Part shown: piece after piece, positions 45,634-54,819 of the stretch | How the letters are laid out: each line of letters begins with the position of its first letter | Numbering within the stretch: position 1 is the stretch's first letter | Assembly (NCBI RefSeq): GCF_017743935.1 | Contig: NZ_JAGHRE010000009.1 | Coordinates: forward strand, 1-64,000 | Direction of reading: 5' to 3' | DNA: 64,000 nt | Source of the DNA: Tropicibacter sp. R16_0 | Lineage (GTDB): Bacteria > Pseudomonadota > Alphaproteobacteria > Rhodobacterales > Rhodobacteraceae | Program-made: the position numbers and the translations under genes | The notes under the pieces: model-generated | Databases searched by the model: none | Told to the model about the DNA's origin: nothing | Seen by the model: only the letters and a program-made list of their open reading frames with translations

Positions 45634-47457
45634 CTATGCCACGTCAGCGTCGGCCTGTTGCCGGTTCCACAGCTGCGCATAGCGGCCCCTGGCCGTCAGC
45701 AGCGCATCATGAGTGCCCTGTTCCACGATCTTGCCCTGGTCCAAGACCACGATCAGGTCGGCCTCGGCGATGGTGCTCAGGCGGTGCGCAATGGTGATCA
45801 CCGAACGCCCTTTTCCCGCACGCGCAAGCGCCTCCTTGATCTCCTGCTCGGTCTCGGTGTCCAGCGCACTGGTCGCCTCGTCCAACAGCAGGATCGGCGG
45901 GTTCTTGAGCAAGGTGCGCGCGATGCCCACCCGCTGCTTTTCACCGCCCGACAGCTTGAGCCCCCGCTCACCCACCTTGGTGTCGTACCCTTCGGGCAAC
46001 CCTTTGATGAAGTCGTGGATCTGCGCCGCTCGCGCAGCCTCCTCTACATCGTCCTGCGTGGCATTTTCCCGGCCATAGGCGATGTTGTAGCGGATCGTGT
46101 CGTTGAAGAGCACCGTGTCCTGCGGCACCACGCCAATGGCGTCATGCAGGCTGGACAGCGTCACGTCGCGTACATCCTGCCCGTCGATCCTCAGCGCGCC
46201 GCCAGTCACGTCGTAGAAGCGGAACAACAGCCGCCCGATGGTGGACTTGCCAGACCCGGTAGAGCCAACGACCGCCACGGTCTTGCCCGCAGGCACCGTC
46301 AACGACACGCCTTTCAGGATCTCGCGGTCCGCGTCATAGCCGAACCGCACGTTGTCCAGCGTGATCTCTCCGCCGTTGATCTGCAGGGCCTTGGCGCCGG
46401 GTTTGTTGGACACCTCGGACGGTTGTTCGAGCAGGTCGAACATCTCGCCCATATCCACCAGCGATTGCCGGATTTCGCGATAGACAGTGCCCAGGAAATT
46501 CAACGGCACGGTGATCTGGATCATATAGGCGTTGACCATAACGAAATCGCCCACCGTCAGACTGCCGCCTTGAACCCCAACAGCGGCCAGCACCATGACG
46601 CCCACAAGACCGGCGGTGATCAGCAGCGACTGGCCAAAGTTCAAGAACGCCAGCGAATACGACGTCTTGAGCGCAGCGCGTGCATAGGCCCGCATCGACA
46701 TGTCATACCGCAGCGCCTCGCGCTCTTCGGCGCCAAAGTATTTGACCGTTTCAAAGTTCAACAGGCTGTCAATCGCCTTTTGGTTGGCGTCCGTGTCCTG
46801 GTCGTTCATCTCGCGGCGCAGCTTTACCCGCCATTCGGTGACGGCAAAGGTGAACCAGATGTAAAGCGCGATGGTGACGGCCACGATCACCAGATACCAG
46901 ACATCGAACAACCACAGCAGAACCACAGCGATCATCATCAGTTCCAGGATCAGGGGCCCAATGGAAAAGAGCATGAAGCGAAGCAGAAACTCGACGCCCT
47001 TGACCCCACGCTCGATGATGCGGCTGAGGCCCCCGGTCTTGCGCGTGATGTGATAGCGCATCGACAGGCGGTGAATGTGGCGGAAGGTTTCCAAAGCCAA
47101 AGCCCGGAGCGCGCGCTGGCCCACCGGTGCAAAGATCGCGTCCCGCAGCTGTTGAAAGCCCACTGTCATCATCCGCGCCACGCCATAGGCCACGGTCAAT
47201 CCAACAGCACCCAAGGCCAGGGGCGGCACGCCCTCTCCCGCCAGGCTGTCGACCGCGCCTTTGTAAAGGATCGGCGTGTAGACGGCGATGACCTTTGCGC
47301 AGATCAGCATCACCATGGCCAGGACGACCCGGCGCTTTACCCAGCCCTCTCCGTCCGGCCACAGATACGGTGCCACCTTGCGTATCGTGCGCCAGCCCGA
47401 TCGGCGTTCGGCGTCCGACACTGTGTCGTCAGAATGGGTGGGCGCACTGCGTCGCAT
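45634..47457 (-). CDS. Atm1/HMT1-type ABC exporter (fused permease-ATPase)
   Basis: 607 residues: six membrane helices (residues ~45-330) followed by an ABC domain with Walker A VVGSTGSGKST (near 398), signature LSGGEKQRVGIARTLL (near 500) and Walker B PILLLDEATSALD (near 524). ATM1-class exporters carry glutathione conjugates or persulphides in iron-sulphur and heavy-metal metabolism. Features of that class visible here are the helix region MRYHITRKTGGLSRIIERG and the segment LLNFETVKYFGAEERE. A homodimer is expected. Single gene. Confidence 0.92.
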   Translation of the reverse strand: MRRSAPTHSDDTVSDAERRSGWRTIRKVAPYLWPDGEGWVKRRVVLAMVMLICAKVIAVYTPILYKGAVDSLAGEGVPPLALGAVGLTVAYGVARMMTVGFQQLRDAIFAPVGQRALRALALETFRHIHRLSMRYHITRKTGGLSRIIERGVKGVEFLLRFMLFSIGPLILELMMIAVVLLWLFDVWYLVIVAVTIALYIWFTFAVTEWRVKLRREMNDQDTDANQKAIDSLLNFETVKYFGAEEREALRYDMSMRAYARAALKTSYSLAFLNFGQSLLITAGLVGVMVLAAVGVQGGSLTVGDFVMVNAYMIQITVPLNFLGTVYREIRQSLVDMGEMFDLLEQPSEVSNKPGAKALQINGGEITLDNVRFGYDADREILKGVSLTVPAGKTVAVVGSTGSGKSTIGRLLFRFYDVTGGALRIDGQDVRDVTLSSLHDAIGVVPQDTVLFNDTIRYNIAYGRENATQDDVEEAARAAQIHDFIKGLPEGYDTKVGERGLKLSGGEKQRVGIARTLLKNPPILLLDEATSALDTETEQEIKEALARAGKGRSVITIAHRLSTIAEADLIVVLDQGKIVEQGTHDALLTARGRYAQLWNRQQADADVA

Positions 47458-47516
47458 GGCCTGCCTTTGTTTTGTTTACGCCTGACATGATGGTTCTATC
47501 GTGCCGGAATGCAACG

Positions 47517-49313
47517 CTATTCCGGGATATTGAACACCTGTCCTGGATAAATCAGATCCGGATTGCGAATGGCGCCCCGGTTGGCCTCGAACACTTTGAC
47601 GTAGAGCACACCGTCGCCATAGCGTTCACGCGAGATGGCCCAAAGCGTGTCGCCCTTTTGCACCGTGACCGCACGGATCGCGGGCGTTTCCGGGGCAATC
47701 CCGGGTTCGGGCTCTTTGGGTTGCAACACCTCGGGCGCCTCGCGTTTGAACGGGGTTTCCAGGCGGCTGAGCACCACGTCACCTGGACCCAGTTCATCGA
47801 CGCGCAGCGTATAGATGCCGGGGGTCACGTCATCCAGCTCTCCGCGCCAACGGCCGTCGGTGTCGGTAACAACGTCCGAGACCGCCAAATTGTTCAGATA
47901 GACCCGCACAAGCGCGCCTTGCGTGGCTCGGCCCGTCAGTTGCACGTCGCCTGCGTCGGAATAACCGATGGTGTCCAAAGCGATCTGCGTTTCGACATCT
48001 GGTTCAGCAGACGTTGGGGCCTGAACGAGTTCCACGCCCTTTTCGTCCGATTTCAGGATGGCAACGGCACGCGGTTCTTCTTGGACGGTCTCTTCGGGCT
48101 CGGGGGCCGTTTCATTCGTCGCGGTTTCCGTAGTGTCAGGCTCAGGCTCGGTCTCCGCGCTCGCGGTTTCAGTGGTGTCAGGCGCTTTTGCAGGCGCATC
48201 GGTCACGGCCTGCGCAACGGTTTCTTCCGCCACCTCCTCGGTCGGCACCTCTGTGCTGGCCACCTGTTCTGTCTGTTGAACCGGCTCGGGGTCAGCCACC
48301 GGATCGGCCTCTGTCACTTGAACCGGCTCAGGCGCAGCCTCTTGTGCGTCGGCGACCGTTGTCTCCACCTCTTGCGCAACAGGAGCCGGATCGGCAGGTG
48401 CCTCAGCCTCAGCCTCTGCCTCTGTCACTTGCGGCGCTTCGGGTTCGACGGTGTCCTCGGCGGGGGTTGGCTTTGGCTCCACCGATGCAGTTTGCTCCTC
48501 GGGCTGAGGGTCAGCCTCGGGCTTTTCAGCAACGGGCGCCGTTTCCTCAGGCACGACTTCAACCTCGGCTTCGGCCACTTGCACCGGTTGCGGCTTCGGC
48601 AACGCCGCCAGCAAATAGTCGTCTGACCGCGCGGTTTGACCGTCCAATTCGGCGATCAAGCTCAGGCCACGCGGTGCATCGCTGAACGGCAGGGTCAGGA
48701 ACAGGGCAAATGCGCCGCTGCGATCAACCTGGGCGCGTTCGATTTCGGCCCCGTCCAACCGGACAGACAATTCACTACCCGGTGCCGCTTTACCTGCAAG
48801 AATGGCCGATCCATCGGGTTCGATACGGATCGTATCAAGCGACGGCGCCGCCAATGCCGGTACAACCGGTTCAGGAGCCGCTTGGGGTTCTTCTTCCGCG
48901 ACAGGCTCTGCCTCCGGCTCGGGGTTCACGGCCACTTCCGGCTCGGCATCAACAGTCTGTTCGGGCTCAGGCGCAGCCTCGGGCGTGTCCGTGGCGTCGG
49001 CGGCTTGTTCAGATTCGGGGGCCTCGGCGTCAGGCTGTGCCTGCGATTGTGCCGTTTGCTCGGGGTCCTCGGCCGGTTTGGGATCGGCGCTTTCTGTTTG
49101 CGCGGGCGGCTCTGGCTCGGTCTTGACCGGTTCGGCAGCTTGCACAGGCGCAGGGTCCGGCTTGGGCTCGGCCACGGTCACCTGCTCAACTTCGGGTTCT
49201 GGCTTCAAAACCCCTGAAAAATATAGGCCTGCAGCCCCAGCAACGGCAACGCCGCCTGCCACAACGACCCATCCAAGGGCGCTCAGCCCTCCAGCTCCGG
49301 CACTCGCTGCCAT
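47517..49313 (-). CDS. LysM-domain protein with long Pro/Glu/Ala-rich segment
   Basis: 598 residues from the ATG at 49313, with GGAAGGAAG upstream; the longer frame from 49388 lacks such a site. One helix (residues ~8-32), then low-complexity Pro-Glu-Ala-Val-Thr sequence, a small beta domain (about 160-240, EPDGSAILAGKAAPGSELSV), a second acidic low-complexity stretch of over 150 residues, another beta domain (QLTGRATQGALVRVYLNNL) and a C-terminal LysM domain (VQKGDTLWAISRERYGDG, ending at residue 598). LysM binds peptidoglycan, so the protein likely tethers the inner membrane to the wall. The acidic spacers should be unfolded. Confidence 0.85.
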   Translation of the reverse strand: MAASAGAGGLSALGWVVVAGGVAVAGAAGLYFSGVLKPEPEVEQVTVAEPKPDPAPVQAAEPVKTEPEPPAQTESADPKPAEDPEQTAQSQAQPDAEAPESEQAADATDTPEAAPEPEQTVDAEPEVAVNPEPEAEPVAEEEPQAAPEPVVPALAAPSLDTIRIEPDGSAILAGKAAPGSELSVRLDGAEIERAQVDRSGAFALFLTLPFSDAPRGLSLIAELDGQTARSDDYLLAALPKPQPVQVAEAEVEVVPEETAPVAEKPEADPQPEEQTASVEPKPTPAEDTVEPEAPQVTEAEAEAEAPADPAPVAQEVETTVADAQEAAPEPVQVTEADPVADPEPVQQTEQVASTEVPTEEVAEETVAQAVTDAPAKAPDTTETASAETEPEPDTTETATNETAPEPEETVQEEPRAVAILKSDEKGVELVQAPTSAEPDVETQIALDTIGYSDAGDVQLTGRATQGALVRVYLNNLAVSDVVTDTDGRWRGELDDVTPGIYTLRVDELGPGDVVLSRLETPFKREAPEVLQPKEPEPGIAPETPAIRAVTVQKGDTLWAISRERYGDGVLYVKVFEANRGAIRNPDLIYPGQVFNIPE

Positions 49314-49445
49314 GTTCTTCCTTCCCCATCCACGGCACATGATCCGGGCCCCATCCCAGACCAGCAACCGCGCAGTTGAGCCAGCCATGCAATCCCGCTA
49401 TCAGGGGTTAAAACACGAGTTTCATTCCACCTGAAAGGCTTGCCC

Positions 49446-49997
49446 ATGACTGTCAAATCCGTCTGTGTGTATTGCGGATCGCGCTTCGGAGCAATGCCTG
49501 CGTATTCACAGGCCGCTGAAACCTTTGGCACACTGCTCGCGAACGAAGGCTGGAGACTGGTTTACGGCGCTGGTGATGTGGGGCTGATGGGAGCCGTTGC
49601 GCGCGCGGCCCAGGCCGCAGGCGGCGACACGTTTGGCGTCATCCCGACGCATCTTTTGGACCGCGAAGTGGGCAAGACCGATCTCACCAGCTTTGTCGTG
49701 ACCGAGACGATGCACGAGCGCAAGAAGGTTATGATCATGAATGCCGATGCGGTGGTCGTGTTGCCCGGTGGCCCAGGGTCGTTGGACGAGTTTTTCGAGG
49801 CGCTGACCTGGCGCCAATTGGGCCTGCACGACAAACCCATTTTGGTGATGAATGTGAACGGCTATTGGGACAAATTGCGTGATCTGATGGATCAAACCAT
49901 GGATCAGGGCTTTGCCGACGCATCCTTGGGTGATTTTGTGACGTGGGTTGAAACCCCCGAAACCACCATGGCCGCCTTGCGCGAAGCCCTGTCCTGA
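49446..49997 (+). CDS. LOG-family nucleoside 5'-monophosphate phosphoribohydrolase
   Basis: 183 residues from the ATG at 49446, with GAAAGG seven bases upstream. Rossmann-like lysine-decarboxylase-fold protein of the TIGR00730 group. The nucleotide motif is PGGPGSLDEFFE, a variant of PGGxGTxxE, and the substrate region includes ERKKVMIMNADAVV. LOG enzymes release adenine-type bases from nucleotide 5'-monophosphates; in plants this makes active cytokinin. The bacterial role is uncertain. Its 3' end overlaps the convergent rarD gene by 94 bases. Confidence 0.9.
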   Translation: MTVKSVCVYCGSRFGAMPAYSQAAETFGTLLANEGWRLVYGAGDVGLMGAVARAAQAAGGDTFGVIPTHLLDREVGKTDLTSFVVTETMHERKKVMIMNADAVVVLPGGPGSLDEFFEALTWRQLGLHDKPILVMNVNGYWDKLRDLMDQTMDQGFADASLGDFVTWVETPETTMAALREALS

Positions 49998-50854
49998 CGC
50001 AAGGCCGAGACCGAAAAGACCGCAAGCGCCACCCAGATCAAGGGAAAGGCGATGGCATGCCACTGTGAAAAGGGCTCGCCAAAAATCACAACCGCACACA
50101 GGAATTGCAGCGTCGGGTTGATGTATTGCAGCAACCCAAGGGTCGAAAGCGCCACACGGCGCGCAGCATAGCTGAACAGGATCAGCGGCACGGCCGTCAA
50201 AGGACCCGACACCATCAGCAGCAGGCTGGTGGTCAGATCGGCACCAAAGCTCCCCTGCCCCTGCAGATGAAACCAGCCCATCACCATCAGCCACAGCGGC
50301 AGGACCAACAGGAATTCAGCCGTGACCGAGATCACCGGCCCCAAAGACAACCCCTTTTTGATCGCCCCATAAAGCGCAAAGGTGGTCGAGATGAACAATG
50401 CGATCCAGGGCGCTACACCCAGCCCCCAGGTCAGGATCACCACCGCCAGTGTCGCCAAGACCACCGCGAGCCACTGCCCCATGGCCAGCTGCTCGGCAAA
50501 CCAGAACCGCGCGATCAGCACCGCCATCAACGGAAAGATGTAGTAACCCAACGAGGCCTCGGTCGTCTTGCCGATCTGGATGGACAGGATGAAGCAGAAC
50601 CAGTTCGTCGCCACCATGAGCGAGGCCGCGAACAAAAGAAGCACCTGTTTGCGACCGCGCAAGGCTTGGCGCAACTCGCTCATCCGGCCCTGCAAGAGCA
50701 GCAGCACAGCAAAAAACACCACGGCCCACAGGGTGCGATGCGACAGCAACTCGGCCGGGGGCACGTGATCGAGCAGTTTGTAATAGATCGGCGACAGGCC
50801 CCAAACCACGCATGAGGTGATCATGGCCAAAACGCCGCTCAATGTCTGGCTCAT
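49904..50854 (-). CDS. rarD: RarD-type DMT permease
   Basis: 316 residues with ten hydrophobic segments. The N terminus TSCVVWGLSPIYYKLLDHVP and the motifs ISLSHRTLWA-like LLSHRTLWAVVFF and LQYINPTLQFLCAVVIFGEP are typical of RarD. Substrate unknown (some relatives are chloramphenicol-sensitive proteins). The final ~31 residues are polar and are read antisense to the end of the LOG gene (49904-49997). No earlier in-frame stop exists, so the overlap appears real. Confidence 0.9.
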   Translation of the reverse strand: MSQTLSGVLAMITSCVVWGLSPIYYKLLDHVPPAELLSHRTLWAVVFFAVLLLLQGRMSELRQALRGRKQVLLLFAASLMVATNWFCFILSIQIGKTTEASLGYYIFPLMAVLIARFWFAEQLAMGQWLAVVLATLAVVILTWGLGVAPWIALFISTTFALYGAIKKGLSLGPVISVTAEFLLVLPLWLMVMGWFHLQGQGSFGADLTTSLLLMVSGPLTAVPLILFSYAARRVALSTLGLLQYINPTLQFLCAVVIFGEPFSQWHAIAFPLIWVALAVFSVSALRQDRASRKAAMVVSGVSTHVTKSPKDASAKP

Positions 50855-50912
50855 CTGGGGTCCCCTCTCTGCCCGTCAGATGTGACCGGGCTTTGCGGGG
50901 ATGGCAAGGGCC

Positions 50913-51683
50913 TCAGGCATTCCAATCGAACCGCCTTCGGGCGGGATCCATGAAATGATCGACCATGACCGGGGTGGCAAGGTCATAAGCCTCGCGTAGC
51001 GGCAGGTCGAGGTGCTGGTGCAGGGTCTGTTTGCCCTTGCTGACCGGGCCCGGCACGCGGGTTGCCAGTGTCGTTGCAAGATCATGAACGTGCTGAGGCA
51101 GTTGGTCGGATGGCAGGATCTGGTTGATCAGCCCTGCGGCCAAGGCCCAATTGGCCTCATAGACAGCCCCGGTCAGGGCCATCTCCATCACCGCCTTGCG
51201 CCCGATGGCGCGCGAAACCGCCACCGCAGGAGTGGTGCAGAACCCACCATTTTGAACTCCAGGCAGACAGAATGTGGCATCAGCCGAGGCATATGCCAGA
51301 TCACAGGCCGCCACCATCTGCAGCCCTGCCGCCGTGGCGATCCCTTCGACCATGGCAATCGTCGGCTTGGGGCTTTGGGTGATGTCCAGCATCATCTGTG
51401 AGCAGGCTTGAAACAGATCTTCGACATAAGCCCGCCCCTCATCCGCATCCGCCCGGTGGCGCGCAATCTCTTTCAGGTCGTGGCCCGCACAGAAGATCCG
51501 CCCGGGCCCGTGGATGACGATCACCCGGACATCCTCTGCCTGACCGGCCCGCAGGATTGCGTCGTGAAGCGCTCCGATCATCTCTCGCGAGAGCGGGTGC
51601 GCAGGCGCGCGGCCCAGAGTGAGGGTCAGCACACCTTGTTCCAAGGTTTCCGCCACCAAGGGCCCAGCCGTCATCTGGTTCAT
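50913..51683 (-). CDS. Enoyl-CoA hydratase-like protein, ECHDC3 type
   Basis: 256 residues from the ATG at 51683, with AGGAGG eleven bases upstream. Crotonase fold with RIFCAGHDLKEI (oxyanion hole, first turn) and GIATAAGLQMVAACDLAYAS (second). At the positions of the two catalytic glutamates of enoyl-CoA hydratase the sequence has Gln (GLQMV) and Gly (LPGVQNGGF). The same substitutions occur in ECHDC3, a mitochondrial crotonase relative, as I recall it. Hydratase activity is therefore doubtful. The gene is single, between RarD and a small membrane protein. Confidence 0.85.
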   Translation of the reverse strand: MNQMTAGPLVAETLEQGVLTLTLGRAPAHPLSREMIGALHDAILRAGQAEDVRVIVIHGPGRIFCAGHDLKEIARHRADADEGRAYVEDLFQACSQMMLDITQSPKPTIAMVEGIATAAGLQMVAACDLAYASADATFCLPGVQNGGFCTTPAVAVSRAIGRKAVMEMALTGAVYEANWALAAGLINQILPSDQLPQHVHDLATTLATRVPGPVSKGKQTLHQHLDLPLREAYDLATPVMVDHFMDPARRRFDWNA

Positions 51684-51758
51684 GAATGATATCCTCCTGA
51701 CGGTCAGAATGCCTTGTTCCTGAGCGGCAAGATAGCCCCAAGCGAGCACCGGCCTGCG

Positions 51759-52289
51759 TCAGACAGGCTTCATTTTCTGCCATCCGGGCAAATAGTGATC
51801 CATTATGGCAAACACACGGGCGCGTTCATCTTGATCAAAAACCCACGGAGCGATGACCGCTGATCCGATTCCGCCTTCTTTTTTCACTTGCAGAAAGTAC
51901 ATGCCCTCACGCTCGTCGACGGACAAGATTGCATTCCATGCAATATGCCCCGTAACATCCTGAGAGATATGAAAGATACCAGAGCTTTCGACCACCACTT
52001 CGACTTGCTCCAGTGGCGGCAACAGCTGCCCGCGTTTGCGACGCAGGAGTTCCTTGAAGATGATCCAAACGCATGCCACCAAGCAGAGCGACGACAAGCA
52101 GACACATACCAGAGTAACTCCTCCCACGATCGTTTCTGGCCAAGTCAGGGGCCATGACGGCCACATCAAATAGAGGTTCAAAACCAACGCAGCCATGGAA
52201 AAGGCGAACCACCGTAGGGGCCTTCTTTGTCCGAAAACATGCTCAAATCGTTCGATGGGCGGAAGTGTTGCCCTGGAATTCTCAGTCAT
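51759..52289 (-). CDS. Small membrane protein with YcxB-like C-terminal domain
   Basis: 176 residues from the ATG at 52289 (MTENSRATLPPIERFEHVFG). Two adjacent helices (residues ~28-46 and ~52-80) precede a basic turn (KELLRRKRGQ) and a beta-rich C-terminal domain with GHIAWNAILSVDEREGMYF and VIAPWVFDQDERARVFAIM. That layout matches YcxB-like proteins, of unknown function. Base composition is visibly lower in GC than both neighbours, and the 80 bases upstream contain no clear promoter. Confidence 0.65.
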   Translation of the reverse strand: MTENSRATLPPIERFEHVFGQRRPLRWFAFSMAALVLNLYLMWPSWPLTWPETIVGGVTLVCVCLSSLCLVACVWIIFKELLRRKRGQLLPPLEQVEVVVESSGIFHISQDVTGHIAWNAILSVDEREGMYFLQVKKEGGIGSAVIAPWVFDQDERARVFAIMDHYLPGWQKMKPV

Positions 52290-52368
52290 TGCAGATTCTC
52301 TAGGCCATTCACACAACCGACGCTTGCAGACAAAGATGACAAAGCAACGTGTTTTGTCCAGAAATAGA

Positions 52369-53265
52369 TCACGCTCCTGCGCTTTGATCTGACGTAACCT
52401 CGATCACCGTAATCTCTGGCACCACACCGAACCGCACTGGCATGATCGAACAACCAATACCGCCGGAAACCACCAGATCGCGCCCCGTTTCGCGCACATG
52501 TCCATAGGCATAGCGGTTGCCAAATCGCGACGGGACAACGGGGGACCAACCTAACAGGCGTACTTGTCCGCCGTGGGTGTGCCCCGACAGGGTCAGTGCC
52601 ACCCGATCCGGCACGCGGGTAAAGATATCGGGCTCATGCGCCATCAGGACAACTGGCGCTTCATCGGTGATCTGGGCCAAGGTGCCCGGCAGATCATCCA
52701 ATCCGGCCCATCGGCCATTGCGCCGGATGGCGAGCTGATCTTCGAGCCCGGCCAGCCAGATATCCGGCCCCTCCAGGCGAATTGCCTGGTTCGACAGCAC
52801 GTGAATGCCCTGCGCCGAAAGCGCTTGGGCATAGAGGTTCGGCCCGCCCCCGCGACGCTGCGCGCCCAGATCATCCCACCAGTCGTGATTGCCCAACACC
52901 GCATAGACGCCATGTCGGGCACGGCATTCCGCCAGAATTGGGGCGAGGTCTGCGATATTGACAGGTTCGGTGACGAACTTGTGCCCGGCGGCATAGTCCC
53001 CAAGCAGCAAAACCAGATCGGCATCCAAGGCATTGACGCGCTTGACGATTTGGCGAATACGCTTGAGGCCAACAAAGGGCTCACCCACGTGGAGGTCGGA
53101 CAGCACAACGATCTTGAGCGGTGGGGCCGTCCAGCCCGCTCGCCTGATCCGCCACCGTCTGACCCGCAGCCGCAGCGCCGGTTCGATGAAGAACCCGTAG
53201 AAGGCAGCAAAAAGGCCTGCCAGCGTCACCGCCAGCAGGCCCCGAAGAAAACCTCTTCGCGTCAT
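52369..53265 (-). CDS. Membrane-anchored metallophosphoesterase
   Basis: 298 residues. N-terminal helix (residues ~5-27), then a calcineurin-like domain with the metal motifs LSDLHVGEPF (D-x-H), LLGDYAAG (G-D-x), YAVLGNHDWWDD (G-N-H-D/E), VVLMAHEPD (H) and SGHTHGGQ (G-H-x-H). The motif wording is that of YaeI/YkuE-type phosphoesterases of the inner membrane, proposed to act on lipid pyrophosphates. It begins six bases after the sodB stop, so the two are probably co-transcribed. Confidence 0.9.
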   Translation of the reverse strand: MTRRGFLRGLLAVTLAGLFAAFYGFFIEPALRLRVRRWRIRRAGWTAPPLKIVVLSDLHVGEPFVGLKRIRQIVKRVNALDADLVLLLGDYAAGHKFVTEPVNIADLAPILAECRARHGVYAVLGNHDWWDDLGAQRRGGGPNLYAQALSAQGIHVLSNQAIRLEGPDIWLAGLEDQLAIRRNGRWAGLDDLPGTLAQITDEAPVVLMAHEPDIFTRVPDRVALTLSGHTHGGQVRLLGWSPVVPSRFGNRYAYGHVRETGRDLVVSGGIGCSIMPVRFGVVPEITVIEVTSDQSAGA

Positions 53266-53271
53266 TCGCGA

Positions 53272-53871
53272 TTACATGCGCGAGGCAACGTTTTCCCAGT
53301 TCACCAGGTTGTCGAGGAAGTTCGACAGGTAAACCGGGCGCTTGTTGCGGAAGTCGATGTAGTAGGAGTGCTCCCACACGTCGCAGCCCAGCAGAGCGGT
53401 CTGGTTGAAGCACAGCGGGTTGACGCCGTTTTCGGTCTTGGTCACAGCCAGCGAACCGTCCGCGTTCTTGACCAGCCAGCACCAGCCCGAACCGAACTGA
53501 CCGGCACCGGCAGCGGCGAACTGCGATTTGAACTCGTCAACCGAGCCAAAGTTCTCGACCAGAGCCTTTTCCAGCTCGCCCGGCATCGCGCTTTCGCCCG
53601 GGCCCATCATTTCCCAGAACTGGTTGTGGTTCCACAGCTGGCTAATGTTGTTGAAGATACCGTTTTGCGCAACAGCATTGGCGTCATAGGTGCCGACGAT
53701 GATCTCTTCCATCGACTTGCCTTCCCACTCGGTGCCAGCAATCGCGGCGTTGCCGTTGGTGACATAGGCGTTGTGGTGCAGGTCGTGGTGATATTCCAGA
53801 GTTTCCGCCGACATGCCCTTGGCAGCCAGAGCGTCGTGTGCGTAAGGAAGATCAGGAAGTTCAAAAGCCAT
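53272..53871 (-). CDS. sodB: Superoxide dismutase, Fe/Mn family (iron type)
   Basis: 199 residues, no signal peptide, so cytoplasmic. Metal ligands: first His in LEYHHDLHHNAYV, second in LWNHNQFWEMM, then Asp and His in LLGCDVWEHSYYID. The stretch AAAGAGQFGSGWCWLV has the Gln that marks Fe-type enzymes (Mn-type has it elsewhere). It converts superoxide to O2 and H2O2. First of a two-gene unit with the metallophosphoesterase, with an AT-rich leader (TTAATATTTACAG) just before the start. Confidence 0.95.
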   Translation of the reverse strand: MAFELPDLPYAHDALAAKGMSAETLEYHHDLHHNAYVTNGNAAIAGTEWEGKSMEEIIVGTYDANAVAQNGIFNNISQLWNHNQFWEMMGPGESAMPGELEKALVENFGSVDEFKSQFAAAGAGQFGSGWCWLVKNADGSLAVTKTENGVNPLCFNQTALLGCDVWEHSYYIDFRNKRPVYLSNFLDNLVNWENVASRM

Positions 53872-53976
53872 GGTGGCCCCCTGTAAATATTAATGTTGCG
53901 GTTCCCAAGGTTACATGCTTTGACCACGCCCGCAGGTCAAGGGCCGAGACAAGAAAACAACCCCGGAGGCAGGGCA

Positions 53977-54738
53977 ATGCTGACAAAGTTCCGCAAAATG
54001 GTCTATCGCGCCCGCGGGTTTTACGCGGGGAACCTAAACGGTGAACCCTTTCGCCTGGACCCCTATCATTCGAAATTCTGGCGCAAGGCCTCGGCCGGCA
54101 CATGGGAACCCGAGACCTTTGCCATCCTTGATCGGTACCTGAACGCCGACAGCGATTACCTGGACATTGGCGCCTGGATCGGACCCACCGTTCTCTATGG
54201 TGCGCGCAAAGCCCGCCGGGTGATGTGTTTTGAACCCGACCCGGTGGCCTTGCGTCATCTGTTGTGGAACCTGGAACTCAACGACATCCGCAACGTGTCG
54301 GCTTTTGGTGTGGCGTTGTCAGACAGCTTTGGCGTCACTCGCATGGCCTCGATGCATGGTGAGGCGGGCGATTCCACCTCGTCCCTGCTGAATGATGGCA
54401 CCCATGGAACGGACGCCTTAACCATCAGCTGGGATCAGTTTGCAAGCGCCAACGACCTGTCGCGCGTGTCCCTGGTCAAGATGGACATTGAAGGCGCAGA
54501 GTACAGTGTTTTGCCCACACTGCTGCCTTGGCTGAAAGAGCACCGACCTACCTTTTATCTGTCGACCCACGCGCCATATCTGGATGAAGGCACGCGGGTT
54601 GAGCAAACTCGGCAGCTCATGTCGTCGCTGTCCTTTTATGACAGTTGTACAGATGACAGTGGCAGGCCTGTACAGCCCGAGGAATGGACTTCGAACGAAG
54701 AGTTGACCCGCTTTGGCAGCTACGTGTTCAAGGGTTAA
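53977..54738 (+). CDS. FkbM-family methyltransferase
   Basis: 253 residues from the ATG at 53977, with GGAGG eight bases upstream. The SAM-binding motif I is the variant YLDIGAWIGPTVLYGA, motif II is VMCFEPDPVALRHLLWN, and the later FkbM signature is VKMDIEGAEYSVLP. FkbM enzymes O-methylate sugars or other small hydroxyl groups. No sugar or polyketide genes are adjacent, so the substrate is unknown. The C-terminal part (YLSTHAPYLDEGTR) is consistent with the family. Confidence 0.85.
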   Translation: MLTKFRKMVYRARGFYAGNLNGEPFRLDPYHSKFWRKASAGTWEPETFAILDRYLNADSDYLDIGAWIGPTVLYGARKARRVMCFEPDPVALRHLLWNLELNDIRNVSAFGVALSDSFGVTRMASMHGEAGDSTSSLLNDGTHGTDALTISWDQFASANDLSRVSLVKMDIEGAEYSVLPTLLPWLKEHRPTFYLSTHAPYLDEGTRVEQTRQLMSSLSFYDSCTDDSGRPVQPEEWTSNEELTRFGSYVFKG

Positions 54739-54819
54739 CGGCGGCAATTATTCGACATTCAGCGCGTTAGGCACAATTGCGCCTGTGCGCTTTAGCTTAC
54801 CGATGGTTGAATCACCCAA

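Noticed and set aside
45535-47490. 651-codon plus-strand frame
   Set aside because: Antisense to the Atm1-type exporter; the His/Gln/Arg-rich translation is an artefact of codon bias on the other strand.
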